Shown: positions 45,052 through 57,035 of the stretch, piece by piece
Numbering within the stretch: position 1 is the stretch's first letter
How the letters are laid out: each line of letters starts with the position of its first letter
NCBI GenBank assembly: GCA_003117195.1
Contig: BDSI01000037.1
Coordinates: 124,001-188,000 of the forward strand
Length of the DNA stretch: 64,000 nucleotides
DNA from: Eudorina sp. 2006-703-Eu-15
Taxonomy: Eukaryota; Chlorophyta; Chlorophyceae; Chlamydomonadales; Volvocaceae
Direction of reading: 5' to 3'
Notes under the pieces: generated by a model
What the model was told of the DNA's origin: nothing
Seen by the model: the letters and a program-made list of their open reading frames with translations, nothing else
The model's database searches: none
Translations under genes and position numbers: made by a program

Positions 45052-48000
45052 GGTTTCCACTTTCGCTTATGCGACCGGATGTCCACGTTAAACGAGGTGT
45101 CTAGTACATGCCCTCTCTGACAAGTCCACCGTATGTTAAGTTGTCGCTGGCTACAAAAACTACAGTATACCATTGCAATGGTGGAACATCGTAACCAAAC
45201 TTGCAGTAGGCGAGCGACTATCCATGGACTTCCATTTCATATGTTCACGGTATAGTCCCATAAATGTTGGAAAAAATGGGCCCTCTTATATATGCCATAA
45301 CACCCTAGTAGCTTTGCTCACAGCATGCCGAATAACTAAGGATTGCCGTACATCCTTCCCGAGCATGTCGCTTTCTGATTGAACTACACTTTTACAGTTG
45401 GTCCTCATACATTTTGCTTGCATCTGAATGCTAGGAAGCTCAGCCACTGACCTGTACGTGCGACGGTTGGTCCGTGTCGGTCGCGATACGGCCCAGGGAA
45501 CAGGGTTGTCGTTGTGGCGTGTCGGTCAGTCCGCTAAAGGTCGTATTCAATACTTTGCTGCGTGCGTCGGCTTGGTGGCTACGGCGCAACGCAGTTCTGG
45601 TGGCCGTGGACCCGCAGCGTTCTGTGTCTGCTGGCAGGTTTGGGTCTGTTCCAGGTGCATACCTGAGGCGCCTAGACATTGTCAATACACGGCGTGTACA
45701 GAACCACAGCGGCCATGCAAAGTCTCCAGGGTTGCTGTGTGATTGGTCACTTGTCACGCATGGTCACGTTCTCACCTTGCCGCCGAATCGGGACCCCATG
45801 GGCGCCACAGACATCACACCACAAGCCCCGCCGTCGGTCAGCGCTGACTGTCCCCAACCCATCGCTGCCGTAGCCCGAAGCCGTGCCCTGCCCACAGACT
45901 TCACCTTTGCTTTTTTCCTGCACTGACAGCGACACGAGGTACATGGGACCCCACGGGCGAGTGTGCGCGAAACGCCAGCTGGGGCCCACGGACGTTACCA
46001 GTTGACCCACGGACGTTGGGCCCCCTGAGGATTCCCAATGGAGCAGGTAGGGCCACGGGTCCACCTTGTAACGGTGACTAGGCCGCCTTCGGGGCATCGG
46101 TCCGGGCATGTTTCCGCAGCACCGCAAGCTGCATCACGCCAGCATCCCCCGGGACCTCTATGCCAGGTGCCCCGGGCTGCGGCCCACGACAGAAGGCACC
46201 CTCATGTTGCCCCCACTAAAAATCACCCCATCGGCTGGACTCGAGTTATTGCGACGACGTGAGGGTTCACGACGGGGCTTGGGGTGTGTTATCGCTCGGA
46301 CACATTTCTTTAATCGATACAACAGGGAAATATCCGCAGTCCGTTCCATCTCCCAAGACAATGACCCAGGGGCCCGGGCATTGGCTCGCCCGTGCCCTGC
46401 CTGGCGGACGGACCCCAGCACCCCACCGTAGGTCCCGCGGTCGGAACCCCGCCCGAGTGCTGCCGGCTGCGTGTCCTCGCCGCACCACGGCCGCATCATG
46501 TCAAGCAGTGCAGCGCGTCTCGTCAAGGCGTTCCAGACGTTTTCGCATGTCAAACGTATGGCGGAGCGGCGCGGGATAGAGCCGAGACCAAGACTTGAGT
46601 TCACAATTGAGGGACCAGCAATGGCCCGCGAGCTACCAAGCGCCGACGCACCGCCGAGGCACCCCTCGCTTATTTCTCACAGTACCGTACATACGTCTTT
46701 GTTCAACTGCCGCCTGAGGCCGCGGCAAACTACGGAACGGCCCCAGCAACGACCGGCGTCCGCAGCAGTCTCCCCCACTAAACCGAGACGTCCATCTGTG
46801 CCGGCCAGGCCTGGGCTCCTTTCGGCCGCATGTCTGGTTAACAGTGTTGGAGCTCCTGATGGTGGGTCAGGCGCCTACGACACATGCCAGGCGGTGCGGT
46901 GGGCGACCCCAGCGGCCCAAAACCCTCCCTAAAACCCTAGCGGCCCACTCCCAACCCGGAGGCGTGCACAATGCGTCCCAAATTTGCCTCAACCGCCCCC
47001 ATCGACCGCCTCCGAAGGCCCGCGCGGGCGCCAGTCAAAAGGTCGGTCCTAACGCTTGAAGTCATTCGCTTTGACGGACGCTGTACTACGATGATCACAA
47101 TACGAGGAGCCACGTGGGTGACCTACTAGGCAAAAGAGTCGAGCCGAGCGCACTTGGGCTCCGTCCTCCCTGAGTGCATGTCGCCGGATGCAAGAGAGTG
47201 TCCGCTAGCTATACTGGGACACCACCCGCCCCATAGTACGTCAAAACAAATATTCGAGCAACTTGGTCGGGAGCGGAGTGCACATCTGTCCCCCTGCTCC
47301 ATCAGTCAAATGCAGCGCGCGTAATACCCAAGAGCCAACCGCTCGTCTGCCTGCCCGCCGCCTGCCCTGCGGCTGCAGCCCACCCCCTTCCCGCAAATCA
47401 ACGGGCTGCCGCAATCAAATACCTGCCAGCCGTGCTGGCGCCAACGCAGCAAACGTCTCCATCGAACGACGGGCGTCTGGTCATTGATGTTTATACGGTT
47501 GATGCCTACCCTCACACAGCCTTTGCATCGGACGCCGTGGCCTCGGAGCAGCCTACAGGTCGGGTCCAGGGCGCGTGAAGCGGACACCCCACGGATCGCA
47601 GTCCTATAATCCAAACGCCGCACATCTTCTTGTATCTAAGCCAGGTGGGTACTGTTGTGTACAGGTCAGGCGGCGGCGAGCTGTCACTGCACGACACCTA
47701 GGCACGTCGCCGCGGCCAAGGGGGTAGCCTCCGCCAGCGCGCCTTGTCGACGATCAGCGCGCACAGCGGATCTCTGCCACACCCGCACACCGCCCAAAGG
47801 CACCCGCTGCTGCCCTTTCCAAGCCCCTGGAAGCCCCTGCGCGGCACAGCGGCGATGTCCACGCACCGTAACATGCCACAGGCCATACCCCGCCTGCGCC
47901 CTTCCCTGCCTGCCGACCCGACGGTAAACGCCGCACCTCCAACCGACCTCCTTATTCTCAGGCATCCCACAAGTGAAGTGCAGGCGTCATACTGAGTCAT

Positions 48001-49418
48001 CCTCGTCAAGCCGCTTCAGCGCACGGAGTGTTCCTCGGTCCCGACCCCTCGTGCCACCGCACATCTACGTATGCAAACCCGCTCATGAGGTCCTGGTATT
48101 GGTTCAGCGAGACGACCACGCAGTCGCTCTCTCTATCGCGCGCCGAAAACACAACAGCCGCGTGCTGTGCGCGCGTTGCTGTGCGTGCTGTGCATGCGTC
48201 GCGTCCTGCGCCCCATCCAGGGAGGTGATGCGGTCACAGCGAGGCGGGGCGCGTGCTGCCGGCATCCACGTCAGTGCGGGGTGCGGTGCGATGAGCGCCA
48301 GCGAGACGGCCAAAGTCTCTCTTAGGGTGTCAGTCTCTCGGGTGATTGAAGGCGAGTGGCACGTGGGAAAACAACCCAACCTTACCGCGAAGCATCGAAC
48401 CAAACCGTGGTTCCTCGTCAAATACGCACACACACGGCTCAGTTTTCTTCTACGCACACATACACATGCACGCAGCTGATAGCCACACCGACAACCTACA
48501 ACGGCCTTAAATCTCCCAATCGTCCCAGCCTTTCGTTTCCACAACCGACCACCAACCATTGTAACATCCGGTCACCAGCCGCTGAACAAACGACACCACA
48601 CACGCGCGCGTGCGCGTTGTGTCAGTTAAATGCATTCCGTACTCGGCGCGTTCGGGCACCGGGCACCACACCAGCGTTGCGCATATCCTCAAACATCGTC
48701 GTCTCTGGTAATACCAGAATTACCCCCGGCGGCGCCGTCGCGCGCGCCCCTCGAACGGCATTCCCACACATACACCGTACCCCGCTGAGTCATCTGTCTC
48801 AATGTCTAACGACCCGGTGCGCAGCGCGCCCAGCGCTCTCGGTCTCCTCGCCAGCCGCCTTGACAACCTGTAGCCTTGCAGCACCTATCACATATGCCTG
48901 CTCACGAACTCCGGCAACGGCAACTGCAACCCGCAGCAGCAACAGCAACACCGCACGCACCGCCGCTCTTGCGCATCCGCGACTGCGAAAGAGTCAGAAC
49001 ACCGCGCACGCTGCACGCAACCATCCTGCTCCCGTCCTGTCGTGCCTCGCCCGCCGCGCTCACCAGAGAGCCACTCGGACGTGCCTCCGCCGCCGCCCCA
49101 ACCTGTCAGAACTCCGTTCGAACCCAACGTCCAGCACATGCCACGATACGTCGAAATGAACCCCCCACCAGTGCTAATTTTTTTCGCTCCGCATCAAGCA
49201 ATCCTCTTCGTTCTGTCCTTCCTTCCTTCCTTGCGTCGTCGTCGTCTCCAGGCAGGGTTGTCGTGCGCCACGTATCCCCCGTACTCATCCCGCAGAACTT
49301 CCGCCGGTACTGTGATACTAAGTCTGTAATCGTGCCGACAGAAGGTCGCATTGGAAAACGCTCACAAGCACACTCCATTAGGGATGCGAACATGCCCGCA
49401 ACATTGAGCGTCAGTGCC
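45052..49418. other. Long spacer, no gene recognised
   Basis: About 4.4 kb between the K+ channel start and the stop of the first ankyrin gene. The right part (about 48400-49160) is A/C-rich on the plus strand, that is T/G-rich in the transcript direction of the ankyrin gene, as expected for a long 3' UTR. The rest has scattered open frames up to about 150 codons without family resemblance. No RNA gene was seen. Confidence 0.45.
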
Positions 49419-52400
49419 TCAGAAGGGCCCTATCTGCGGTCCCGCCCGGGGCCGAGACCCCGTCGGCGACAGCGCGGACGCGACCCGCCCCCTGTCCTCC
49501 AGCTTGCTCTCGTCCTCCGACAACTCGTTCGCCGGTAACAACCCCTGCCGGCTCAAATTGAAGACCGGCGTGGCCTTCGCCGCCTTTGCCTCCGCGCTCC
49601 ACCGGCTGCTGCAGCTGCTGGAGGCGCCCCCGCTGCTGCCGCTGCCGCCGCTGACTCTGCAGTGCCCGCCGGCGTCGCTACCGCCGCCGCCCCCGCCACC
49701 GAACTGGGGCTGGTGCCGGTGCAGACCGCCGCTGCCGCGGTGCTCGCGCGATTGCTCGCCGCTGCTTCGCCTCCGCGCTTCGCGCTCCACCGCCACCGTG
49801 TTGCACGTGTCCCCCGCCTTGAGCTGCTCCAAGTTCACCCGCGTGTGGGGGTACATCGTCACCTCCACGGGCTCCGCGTCCTGCGCAAAACTGTCGCGCG
49901 TGAAGTCGGGTGCCTGCTCTCGCTGCCTGTCCTTGTCCTTGCAGGACGACCACACAGCGGCCTTGCTGCCGGGGGTGACGGCGGGGGTGTACGGCGTCCG
50001 GGTGCTAGAGACGCCCCAGGCGGAGAACGCCTGCGGCGGGCCACTGTTGCCGTCAGGCGGGCTGCTGCCGCGGGTCGCGGTTGGGGCGCGCGCCGGCGAC
50101 GGGTTCGCCGCGGCGTCGGTGCCGCCGCTGCCCATCAGCGCCCCGGACAGCTTCTTGGAAAGGCTCCGGGTGATCGATCGCGCGGTGAGGGCCTTGGCGC
50201 CGTCGGGGCTAGGGGGCTTCGATCCGTGGGGCGAAGGCATGTTGCTGCCAGCGAACGCGGCGGCGCCGGCGCCGTCCGCTCCCACTGAACGCACCGTCTT
50301 GAGCATCCCCACCGACGCCGCGAGGTCGCCCCGCGGCGGCGTGACCGGGTGCAACACGGGCCCGCCCGCGTTGGCAAACGGCGACGGCGCGACTTTGGCC
50401 GCCCCGGCCGCCGGCGCGGGGCTGCTCGGCGACTTCGGCGATGATGAGACACCGCCGCCGCCGCTCCGGGCCACCTCGCCGTCCGGCGAGTCGCTGATCG
50501 CGGAGAGCTGCCCCATCCGGTGCTTCGCCGCACCCATCATGTCATCTTCTGACGAGCTGCTGCTGCCATTGCGGCCGAGCATGCCGTGGCTGGACGCAGG
50601 CGCGGCGCCGGAGCGGGTGCGCGCGAGTGCAGCAGGGTTGCTGGCGGAAGTCGACGCCAGCCCCAGGGTGCCCCGCCGGTTGTCGCTCTGGGTGCGCAGC
50701 AGCCCGCCGCGCTGACCGCTGCCGCCGCCCTTGGTGCTGCCGGGCGGCGGCAGCGGCAGAGCGTCGTAGTCGGCGGCAAACTCGGCGCAGCGGTAGACGG
50801 TCACGAAGTCACCGGTGCTGCTGACCGCCACCGACTTCCCGGACAGGACGTCCTCCCAGCCGGGCGGCGGGACCCTCTCGGGGGAGGCGCCGTGGGCGGC
50901 GCTGGCGCCCGCGACCTTGATCACGTTGGGGACCTGAACACGCGGACATGCGGGCGGGGGCCTGTTACCGTAACATCAAGCGCGACTCGAGCGCGAACCT
51001 CGCCTTGTCTGCAGGAAGTGCAGCTCCCTCTTGTTCTTTTCCCCAACTCCGTCGTGTCTCTCTTGTCCCGCGCCCAAAACACTAGAGGCCCAAAAGGGGG
51101 GAACACCGCACGCGGCCGGCCGGCTTACCCGGTCCCCGCTTCCGGGCCCCGTTTGACCGCCATCGAGAGGCGCCGTGGGTGTCCCACACGCGCTGTGTGA
51201 CGCTGCGGTCCGACGTCCCCAGGCATCCCACGCCCACGCCCGTGCACCACCCTCCCTGTCGATCCCCGCGCCCCCGTTAACCCCGGCCCCTGCCGTACCT
51301 GCCCCTCAGTCGGCGATCTCCGTTGATACACGAGCAGCGGCACCACCTTGGAGGGCTGCCCGTTTGCTGCCACCTGCTGCTGCTGCCCGCCACCTGCGCC
51401 GAATGGATCCGTGATCTGTGCGATGGGCGTGCTGGGGTCCAGCACCCGTGAAATCGCCTTGTTCTGGCGAACGCCGACGACCTGGTAGGGCTTGACGCGC
51501 TCGTAATTCTCGACGACCCGCGGGTCAGTGACGTCCCGGCGGCGCAGCACGTCGTCCCAGTGCGAGAGCAGCACCATGGCCATGTCCAGGTTCTGGTAGC
51601 GGGCCGCGGCGTGCAGCGGCGTGCTGCCGCGGTCCAGCTGGATGAAGTCGAAGCCCGCCTCCCAGTTCTTGGCGTTGGGATTGGCGCCGTGGCGGAACAG
51701 CACGACGGCGGCGTCCGCGGAGCGCGAGGCGGCGGCGTAATGCAGCGGCGTGTAGCCCGCGTTGCTTGGGTAATCGACCAGCCTGCAGGCGCACAGGGGC
51801 ACAGGCATGAGAGAGGGAGAGGGGTCCGGGGGATTGTGCTCCTTTCCCAAGGTGCGAGGCGCTGCGCAGAGCGTTGCTCAGGAAAGTGGGGCGCATGGGT
51901 GGTTTTGGTGAAGCGTGCTGGCTGGCGCAGGATGAGTGGCTAAGCCGCCTGTGCCCTGGTGCACACTCTTTTCACGTGTTCGACCCCGACCGTGGATAGT
52001 GCCCTGTTGTAGTGCCCTGGCAGCGACCGGGCGGTGTTTGTCGGTCTTGTTGGCGGGTTCGATTGTCATCAGTCCCGTGGGTTGCTGGACCTGGTTTTAT
52101 TGAGGAGGGCACACATTCTCCAAGAAACATCGTTTCGGTGATAACGCAGGGTGCAGCTCCGTTCCAGCGACCCACTGCCTACACGCTACCCCGACAGCCC
52201 TGCCGGCTGCTACGGGATGTGTCGGAAGGGGAGGGGCCCGTTACCACCCCAAACACTCAGGTACACACCACCAACTCAGGCTGCTGGTGCTGATGTGAAG
52301 ATGTTTCAACGATTTGGAATGTTGTGCGCATTTATGCCTCCATGCACTTGCAACCGAGGCAGGCCGGACACGTCGCCCACGCCCGGCGCCGCCTTGGCGC

Positions 52401-53317
52401 CCTTGCCCCGCCCCGCCCCGCGCTCACCGGCACTCCCTGCTGCGGACCTTCCCCGACAGCTCCACGAAGGGGCTGCTCAGGATCGCTTCAATGCACTCCG
52501 GATGGTTGGCGCGGGCTGCGTGGTGCAACGCTGACCTGCCCAGCAGTCGGTCGCCAATCCAGGGATCCGCGCCCTGCGTCGAGGAAAGGGTCGTCGGGGC
52601 GCCGGCGGACAGGACCGGACACGGTGTGTGTCATGACACATAGGACATGGGGGTGATGTGCGAGGCGGGGCAGAACACACAGGTTCTACCGCTTGGTCCC
52701 CTGTGCGCGAGGTGGCGATCGAGCCCCGGAGGCCTGAAGAGGACACAAATGAAACCCCGCGCACTGCCATGTCCTCCGCAGCGGCATTGCGAGTCGTCAA
52801 AATAAACCGCACTTCGCCAGTGGTTGCTGTTGGTTGCTGAATGCTGGAGGTTCTGGTGTGGTGTGGTACAACAGCGGCTGGGCGGCGGGCCGGCGGGATC
52901 CGCCCGTAACGAGGTGACACGTGGCACAACCATCGGACTGACCACCGGACTGACCTGAGACAGGAGGTACTGCACAGTCCCCGCGTGGCCCTTCTTGCAG
53001 GCGAGCATGAGCGGCGTGAGGCCCGACTCGTCGTAGCTGTTCACGGCTTGGTAGATGATGGGGTGCGAACGACCCTCCGGGATATTGTCGGGGTGGGTTT
53101 TACCCAGCTCGTCGGGGACGTTGTGCCAAACGTGTTCGCACAGCCGTCGGAGGACGGCGATTTGGCCGCTGCTGGCGCACGCATGGTATACTGTGCGGTT
53201 CTTCTTCCCAGCGCGCTTGTGGGACAGACCAGGATGTGTCTCCAAGACCTTCACAGCAGCGTCCACATCGCCTTCAGCGATAGCGTCAAATAATGGAGCT
53301 GCTTGGGCATTTCCCAT
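49419..53317 (-). CDS. Ankyrin-repeat protein with N-myristoylation-type start, paralogue 1
   Basis: Four exons: 53317-52955, 52573-52428, 51782-51299 and 50933-49419, 835 residues, phases 0, 2, 0. The N-terminus, MGNAQAAPLFDAIAEGDVDA, has Gly2, typical of N-myristoylation. About five or six ankyrin repeats follow, with TPLMLACKKGHAGTVQYLL, SALHHAARANHPECIEAIL, YTPLHYAAASRSADAAVVLF and STPLHAAARYQNLDMAMVLL. Next comes a conserved stretch HWDDVLRRRDVTDPRVVENY with RVLDPSTPIAQITDPFG. The last exon (505 codons) is Ser/Pro/Gly/Ala-rich and probably disordered, with a small motif ITRSLSKKLSGAL also found in the paralogue. The ankyrin layout resembles plant XBAT-type ubiquitin ligases, but no RING cysteines are present, so ligase activity is not supported. 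A membrane-associated scaffold is the best guess. Confidence 0.9.
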
Positions 53318-56300
53318 TTATCCGTATGTTCTATGGAATAAAGTCGTCGGAAGGCGCTAAGCACCGGCGGCGACTCAGTGCAGTGGATGCCGGACTGTCA
53401 AGTAAAGCCTATTGAATGAAATAGACCGAGGATTCACTATTTAAAGGATCAGTGGCCACCAGCAGAGAGTGGCTTCCGGGCCGCACAACGTGGGCCTCTG
53501 AGCTGAAGCGCAGTTGGGTTTACGGCTCTTTCGGCGTCGTGTTACGTCGGCTGGCGTTTGCCCGTTGGGAGCTTGAAGTAGCCAACGATGAGAACCTGAC
53601 AAGAACTTATATTCAGCGGCGTGTTGGCGTTCCTTTCAAAAGAATGCGGCTGGTGAATAAAGCCAAGGGAGCACTTTGACCGGCGTCGCAGTAAATGAGC
53701 TATTCGTGTATGACGCGTTCTCTACTCTCAGCCCGAAGGCCGCTAGACGAAGTACCAGTAGAATATTTCCGTCCATTAGATTCCCTCACGAGGCATCTTA
53801 CAGTACGGAGGCGAAATAGTGGGCGCTCAGCACGCCACATCCTACAAGACCCAATAGGAGAGCGCTAATAGCAGTAGCATATCAGTAACATAAAGACATA
53901 AAGCGAAAATCAACGATGCCTTGCTAGTTGCCGAATTACACTTAAGCTTGAGAATGGTAAAGTGAACAAGAGATCGCCAGTTCAAAGTGATATTTGCACA
54001 AATACGATGCACGAAAAAACATTCATATGATCTAGTTGAATAATCCAACGCTGTGATGTGTCCGTCGAAGCAGTGGTAATGTTGTATCGCGATGGTCGTT
54101 GCAATACGGTAGTCATCACTGAATTTCGCACTTCGTTGTGTGACTGAGCTACCGTAATAGTTATATATATTTACTTGCTATTTGTTATATATTAATTGCC
54201 TGTTCGGCAGTTGTCTTGCACTGACCCCGTCGAGCAGGTTGACGGCAGAATGAAAGAACATCTTGCAATATGCTTTTCGTGTGCATGTTAATAATTATGT
54301 ACATGACTCTTATCAGTATAGTATTGTTTTGCCGTATCTCTGGGCAACCCCTCATAGATGCCGTTAACAAAGAATATGCCGAAGCGAGCATGCGGTCCAC
54401 CGGAAGACGCAACTCGCACTTGGTTGCCGCTGATGCTCGTAAATTATAACTACTGAGACACGTCCGGTCCTTACGATTTGGTTAAATGCCGTGACTGGCG
54501 GCCTTGATCGGTGCAAGGGTAATCTAATGATTACCCTTAATCGGTTTTTATCGGTGCGCCTACGCCATGTATGATGTGGAAGTTTCACAAGGAAGTGAGT
54601 GAGTGTGCGATTAAGCTGCAGGAGCGCGCCGTTGTGTTTGTGACCTGTCACCTATGCGAAACTTGTTTTGTCGGTTTCTTCGTACCGAGAGCGATTTATA
54701 CCGATTGGACGTCGTGTTATATATTGCTCGTAGCACACTAGATAGAATCCACGTGCATCGCGAGAAGAGGCGTTCTAGCAACGAACTGTGCACGAATTAC
54801 TCATTCAGAAGCGAACTGCTCTTATCCCTTATTCTGCCCGCGGGTTGGACTGCCCCTGACTGCCGACGGAGTACCCAGAGACTGCCTTTGCCAACCGTCT
54901 TGCAACGCACTGTACTCAGCTTGTTTACTGCGCTCAGCAGTTCCATTTCGATACTATATCTAGATCTCCCGAAGTGCCGAGCTTCATTTAAGGAATCGTG
55001 TTCACAGCAGCCCCCGCGGGTCATCGGTGACAGCCTTAACCGCCTCGCCACACACAGCACTGCACATGGAAACAGCGGGACCCGCGCTCCTTGTAGGGCG
55101 CGCAACGAGCCGGCACCGCAAGCGCACGAAAGACGCGCCCGCGCGCACCGCGCTCAAGTCATCCGTTAGGAACCCTAGAGACGTAGATCGCGTGTGTGCG
55201 CCGGAACGGCGAGCGCGCAGCGTTGTACCGCAACACCTACCGGAACCTCGTCGCCTCACGTCCCCGTCCCCGTCATCTGCCCCCATCATTTATCCACCGA
55301 GCCATATATCGAGGCATCAAACTTTGTTGTGCGTCTCGAAGCGCAACCCTACCGTACATCATCAGCTGACGTGACGATGTTTGGTCCATGTACAGGGAGC
55401 AGGAAGGTGCCTTGTCCGGCAATGAGCACGCGCGTCCTGCGCTCGAGTACGCGGGATCGTCGCAGTGTGCGAAGGGCTGCCGGTTTCGGACACCCAGCCT
55501 ACCCCGACATCGTGGACGGTCCTTCGGAGGACGCGCAGCGGCAACAATTTGTTGGTACGTCGCACCGTCGGTGCATCGCACGGGGGCATTGGGGGTCCGT
55601 AAAGATGGGTTGGTCAAGTTCATAGCTAGGCAGTAGTGCAGCCAAGGGGCCCAAAGCCCGCCCCGCGGTCCTTTGAACCTGAAGTAACCGTTACAAGGTG
55701 GACCCGAGTCCCGACCGGGGGTTCCAACGGGCCCAGAACTTGCACCAATGCACCCCAGCAGGGCCCGGCCGCTTGCACCTGGGCCGCCGTCCACGGGCAC
55801 CTGGCCCTTGGCGTGCCTCCTCACCCGATCGTGAGCTTACTCTCCGCAACGAACGGGCACTGCGTCGGCTCTCTGCCCTCAACGGGACAAGGTGTTCGGT
55901 CCTTGTGGGCATGAAGTTGTTCGCGTCGCCGGCTGTTGCACCTTGATGTAAAAAACTGAAGATCACCACGCCAGCGGTGCCGACACGTACGGTGGCTTTT
56001 AAGCAAGGACGTCGCAGCTGACGCCCCGTCCCACGCCATCAGCATCAGAGGCAGAATCTTCCGCAACCGGGACGTTGCCCGAGAACAGAGGATAAGGGGC
56101 CTTACATGTATGGCAGTCAAGACACGGAGCGCGGGCAGCACTACCAAAACGAGACTGCATGCAGCCACCGGGAACCACACCAGCGGGCCAGCACGTTCAC
56201 GGCGGGTTGTCGTACCTGCCGTAGTGCCGGCAAGATATATTTACAAATTGCAATGTCGCCCAGTGGCCACCTCTCCTTGCTCAAGAGAGACAGGACGTGG

Positions 56301-57035
56301 GATGAGGGGCGGCGGGGCCCCACTTACACACACTGTTGCAATCCTAAACACACAGTCACGTAATCTCTCTCGCGGGAAGGTGACTGATTGCGAGGTGTTG
56401 ATCGAATGAACAAGTCAAGAACCTGGTGGTTAGGAAGGGTTCTTGCCGGGCCGTTGATGGCCCTCGGCCAGAGCCAGGCCCGACCAGGAACCCGTCGTAC
56501 ATAACCAAAACACGCGGACTGACACGAGAACGCGCTCACAGAGGGCCCGTATGGTGGCCAGGGCCCGCCGCGTAGCACGCTTTCAGCACACGACTTCATC
56601 TTCGAAGCGCACAGCCAGATCGTCGGCTCCACTCAGTGGTTGCAAGTAGTACTCGTTGCTTGCCACCGCCACATGGGCGGCTGGCTGGTCGCCTCCGTTA
56701 CGACACAAACAGGAAATCTTCGCACCTTACCCTACTACGAGTAGTAAATTCGTCGGATGATGAGCGGTCACGGTCCGCCAACATAAAAGTTGCCGAGGCT
56801 TCAGAGGTTCAGAGACGACGTCTCGATGGCGGAGTGAGCGGCGGTGCACATGCGAGTGGTCAACACACACGTCACGTTAAACGAATGCGTGTGCGATGGC
56901 AGCCCCCTATCAAGCGACGTTCAAGCCAATTGAACGGCGATAACTTCGCTGCTCGCGGCTCAGTAACCCTACACAGTATGTAAGGATACTATATGTATGT
57001 AGTACATACATATTCGTTACAAAGCAACCGGCAGC
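53318..57035. other. Spacer between ankyrin paralogues, partly AT-rich
   Basis: About 3.7 kb. The left half (about 53700-54800) is the most AT-rich part of the window, and includes a perfect 10-bp inverted repeat at 54515-54538. Minus-strand TGTAA motifs at 57021-57017 and 56106-56102 could end the second ankyrin transcript. Open frames (53452-53679 +, 54654-55169 +, 55273-55824 -) have no family resemblance. Confidence 0.45.
54515..54538. repeat. Perfect 10-bp palindrome with 4-nt loop
   Basis: AAGGGTAATC, a 4-nt spacer TAAT, then GATTACCCTT. It lies in the AT-rich spacer between the ankyrin paralogues. It may be a transposon end or a hairpin terminator-like structure; the function is unknown. 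Confidence 0.85.

Noticed and set aside
46927..46940. CCCTAAAACCCTAG, resembling the Chlamydomonas-type telomere repeat (TTTTAGGG)
   Set aside because: Fewer than two repeat units; too short to call an interstitial telomere tract.
48356..49159. 267-codon plus-strand open frame rich in Thr, Arg, Pro
   Set aside because: Low-complexity A/C-rich DNA with no domain; better explained as the T/G-rich 3' UTR of the minus-strand ankyrin gene.
49414..50715. 433-codon plus-strand open frame
   Set aside because: Antisense shadow of the Ser/Pro-rich last exon of ankyrin paralogue 1, a common artefact in GC-rich genomes.
51125..53317. Ankyrin protein as an XBAT-type RING ubiquitin ligase
   Set aside because: The ankyrin layout is similar, but no RING cysteine/histidine set is present in any exon of either paralogue.
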